The translations under genes were made by a program, and so were the position numbers. From Clostridium sp. CAG:710 (GTDB lineage: Bacteria; Bacillota_I; Bacilli_A; RF39; UBA660): DNA of 64,000 bases. The stretch covers positions 1 to 64,000 of the forward strand of contig HF996865.1 in NCBI GenBank assembly GCA_000432595.1, read 5' to 3'. Position 1 is the stretch's first letter; each line of letters opens with the position of its first letter. Below, piece by piece: positions 62,755 through 64,000 of this stretch. The notes under the pieces were generated by a model. It searched no databases. It was given only the letters and a program-made list of their open reading frames with translations, and was not told the DNA's origin.

Positions 62755-63289
62755 CTTTAAACTGTTTAACTTTAACTATAAAAGGCTTATTTCTTTCATG
62801 CTCCTTATAATCAAGTCCATATCCTGCGACAAACACATCTTCTATATCAAAACCAATATAATTAGGTTCAATATCAAATTCTCTTCTAGATGGTTTATTT
62901 AATAGTGTACAAAGCTTAATAGATTTTGGCCTTTCTTCACTTATAATTCTATTTTTAATATAGTCAAGTGTTCTACCAGAATCAATAATATCATCCACTA
63001 TTAAAACATTTTTATCACATACTGAGTCCCTTAACCATTTCTTAGGTATAACCTCACCCATTGATGAAGTATTATTACCATAACTAGATACATCTATATA
63101 GTCAACTACAACAGGAGTAGATTTTAACTCCAACATTAAACTACAAGCAAATATCATTCCACCCTTTAACACCGGAACTACAACAACTTCCTCACCACTA
63201 TAATCATAATCAATTTTAGCTGCAAGCTCACCTATTCTAGTTTCAATTTCATCTTTACCTATTAACGTTTCAAACATTTCTTTTTCCAT
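62747..63289 (-). CDS. hpt: Hypoxanthine phosphoribosyltransferase
   Basis: Salvages hypoxanthine or guanine with PRPP to make IMP or GMP. The 180-residue protein has VVPVLKGGMIFACSLMLEL near 38-56, the PRPP-binding NVLIVDDIIDSGRTLDYI near 94-111, and the C-terminal FIGFDIEDVFVAGYGLDYKEHERN. These are the Hpt signatures. GGAGGTTTGTT precedes the ATG. It is bounded by its own terminator, so it is probably a separate unit. Confidence 0.95.
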   Translation of the reverse strand: MEKEMFETLIGKDEIETRIGELAAKIDYDYSGEEVVVVPVLKGGMIFACSLMLELKSTPVVVDYIDVSSYGNNTSSMGEVIPKKWLRDSVCDKNVLIVDDIIDSGRTLDYIKNRIISEERPKSIKLCTLLNKPSRREFDIEPNYIGFDIEDVFVAGYGLDYKEHERNKPFIVKVKQFKGN

Positions 63290-63413
63290 AACAAACCTCC
63301 CATAATTACATTCTACAGCAATAAATATATCATTTCAAGGAAATACCCATATAACTTTGTTATCTTAAAAATAAAAGTTTGTTATAAGAAAAAGATTAGA
63401 TTATATCTAAAAA

Positions 63414-63434
63414 AGAATCAAATTATTTGATTCT
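63414..63434 (-). terminator. Terminator of the LRR gene
   Basis: AGAATCAAAT (63414-63423) and ATTTGATTCT (63425-63434) are inverses of each other; six T follow on the minus strand. Confidence 0.75.
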
Positions 63435-63441
63435 AATTTAA

Positions 63442-64000
63442 TTATCTTTCGTATACTACTGTTATATTATCATTTGTACCAGCTGGCCAATTACTTAAAT
63501 CTGTTGGCGTAGTAAGTGTAAGATTAATTGGATTTGAATTTCCCCAAAAAACCGAGCTATCCATATACTTTAATTTAGAATTTGCTTCAAATGAAACAGT
63601 AGTTAAGTTGTTATATGCAAAAGCATGATAACCAATATATTCAACTGATTTTGGAATTATTACATTAGATAATTTATTTCTTCCAAAGGCACCTTCATCA
63701 TAATCATTTCTTTCATCTCCATATATTGCGATTAGATGAGAATCTTTTTCAAATTTTAGTGATGCAATATTCCCTTGCCCTAAGTGCTTTGCCGCAAAGG
63801 CATTTTCACCTATTCTAACAACTGATGATGGAATTACAACCGATGTCAAAGATTTGCCTTGAAATGCATTATTACCAATAGCTTTTAATGTTTTAGGAAA
63901 AACAATAGACTCTATAGAAGCGGGTCCTGGAAAAATGACTTCTGTTATTGAATTGCTAGGAAATATAACTTCTTTTGCACAAGGCAAATCTATAGTTTTA
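63442..64000 (-). CDS. BspA-type leucine-rich-repeat surface protein, 3' part
   Basis: The frame is open to the right edge, so only the C-terminal 185 residues are present. It has the LRR_5/BspA repeat: GNNAFQGKSLTSVVIPSSVVRIGENAFA, NKLSNVIIPKSVEYIGYHAFAYNNLTTVSFEANSKL, each turn ending in a beta-strand with paired IxxNAF. Such repeats form adhesins and host-binding surface proteins in gut bacteria. The end (WPAGTNDNITVVYER) has no LPxTG; an anchor must lie before the window edge or be absent. Confidence 0.85.
   Translation of the reverse strand, partial: KTIDLPCAKEVIFPSNSITEVIFPGPASIESIVFPKTLKAIGNNAFQGKSLTSVVIPSSVVRIGENAFAAKHLGQGNIASLKFEKDSHLIAIYGDERNDYDEGAFGRNKLSNVIIPKSVEYIGYHAFAYNNLTTVSFEANSKLKYMDSSVFWGNSNPINLTLTTPTDLSNWPAGTNDNITVVYER

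Noticed and set aside
1..64000. CRISPR arrays, tRNA or rRNA genes and complete insertion sequences
   Set aside because: No regularly spaced repeats, no TTCRA-type tRNA arms near cloverleaf-like stems and no transposase motifs were found by eye.
1..64000. Use of UGA as tryptophan
   Set aside because: TGA ends several genes (yceD, the radical-SAM gene) and Trp is encoded by TGG, so the code is standard.

Overview
The window looks like a chromosomal piece of a low-GC, Gram-positive (Bacillota), probably host- or gut-associated bacterium. The DNA is very AT-rich and nearly every gene is preceded by a purine-rich Shine-Dalgarno site. TGA is a stop and Trp is TGG, so the standard bacterial code applies. 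AddAB, TmcAL-YceD-L32, teichoic-acid-type transferases and a TarGH exporter point to a monoderm. An uncultured Bacilli lineage related to RF39/RFN20 is a plausible guess, not something the sequence proves. No rRNA, tRNA, CRISPR array or insertion sequence was recognised.

Layout. 1-8.0 kb: a minus-strand run ruvA-tdk-nucleotidase-ruvB-queA-GHL10-MBL-membrane protein, with a plus-strand membrane-anchored serpin diverging from it. 8.1-18.9 kb: type II pyrophosphatase with CBS/DRTGG domains, addA/addB, queH, an unusual ClpX-like unfoldase, rpmF and yceD. 19-21 kb: tmcAL and an alpha/beta hydrolase on the plus strand. 21-39.5 kb: cell-surface polymer region: a PBECR4-like coiled-coil protein, tarG/tarH, GtrA, GT2, a DUF6056 membrane protein, a PIG-L deacetylase, four CDP-alditol phosphotransferase (TagF-like) proteins, a YfhO-like protein and tarI. 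A small cassette sits inside this region: a GNAT/radical-SAM/SPASM fusion and a 49-codon Cys/Asp-rich peptide that overlaps its stop codon (24235-25928). 39.6-45 kb: yebC and a compact Tad pilus assembly operon. 45-53.8 kb: hydrolase, a P-loop kinase with a small overlapping ORF, MTA/SAH nucleosidase, prolyl-tRNA editing protein, and a two-component system next to a two-gene FtsX-type ABC transporter. 54-58 kb: an Abi/HEPN gene bracketed by two copies of the 3' end of ppdK, then ppdK. 58-64 kb: tspO, a surface protein, an archaeal-type AspRS, HisRS with a Cys/His-rich tail, hpt, and the 3' part of a BspA-type leucine-rich-repeat gene.

How the genes work together. RuvAB and AddAB serve recombination; QueA and QueH serve queuosine synthesis; tarI, the TagF-like proteins and TarGH build and export a poly(alditol phosphate) wall polymer, with GtrA/GT2/DUF6056/PIG-L likely decorating it. 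The most interesting items are the undescribed RiPP-like cassette, the Abi islet formed at the 3' end of ppdK, the ClpX-like protein with a new N-terminal domain and no sensor-2 arginine, and the HisRS metal-binding-like tail. All functions are read from sequence motifs alone; no database search was possible.
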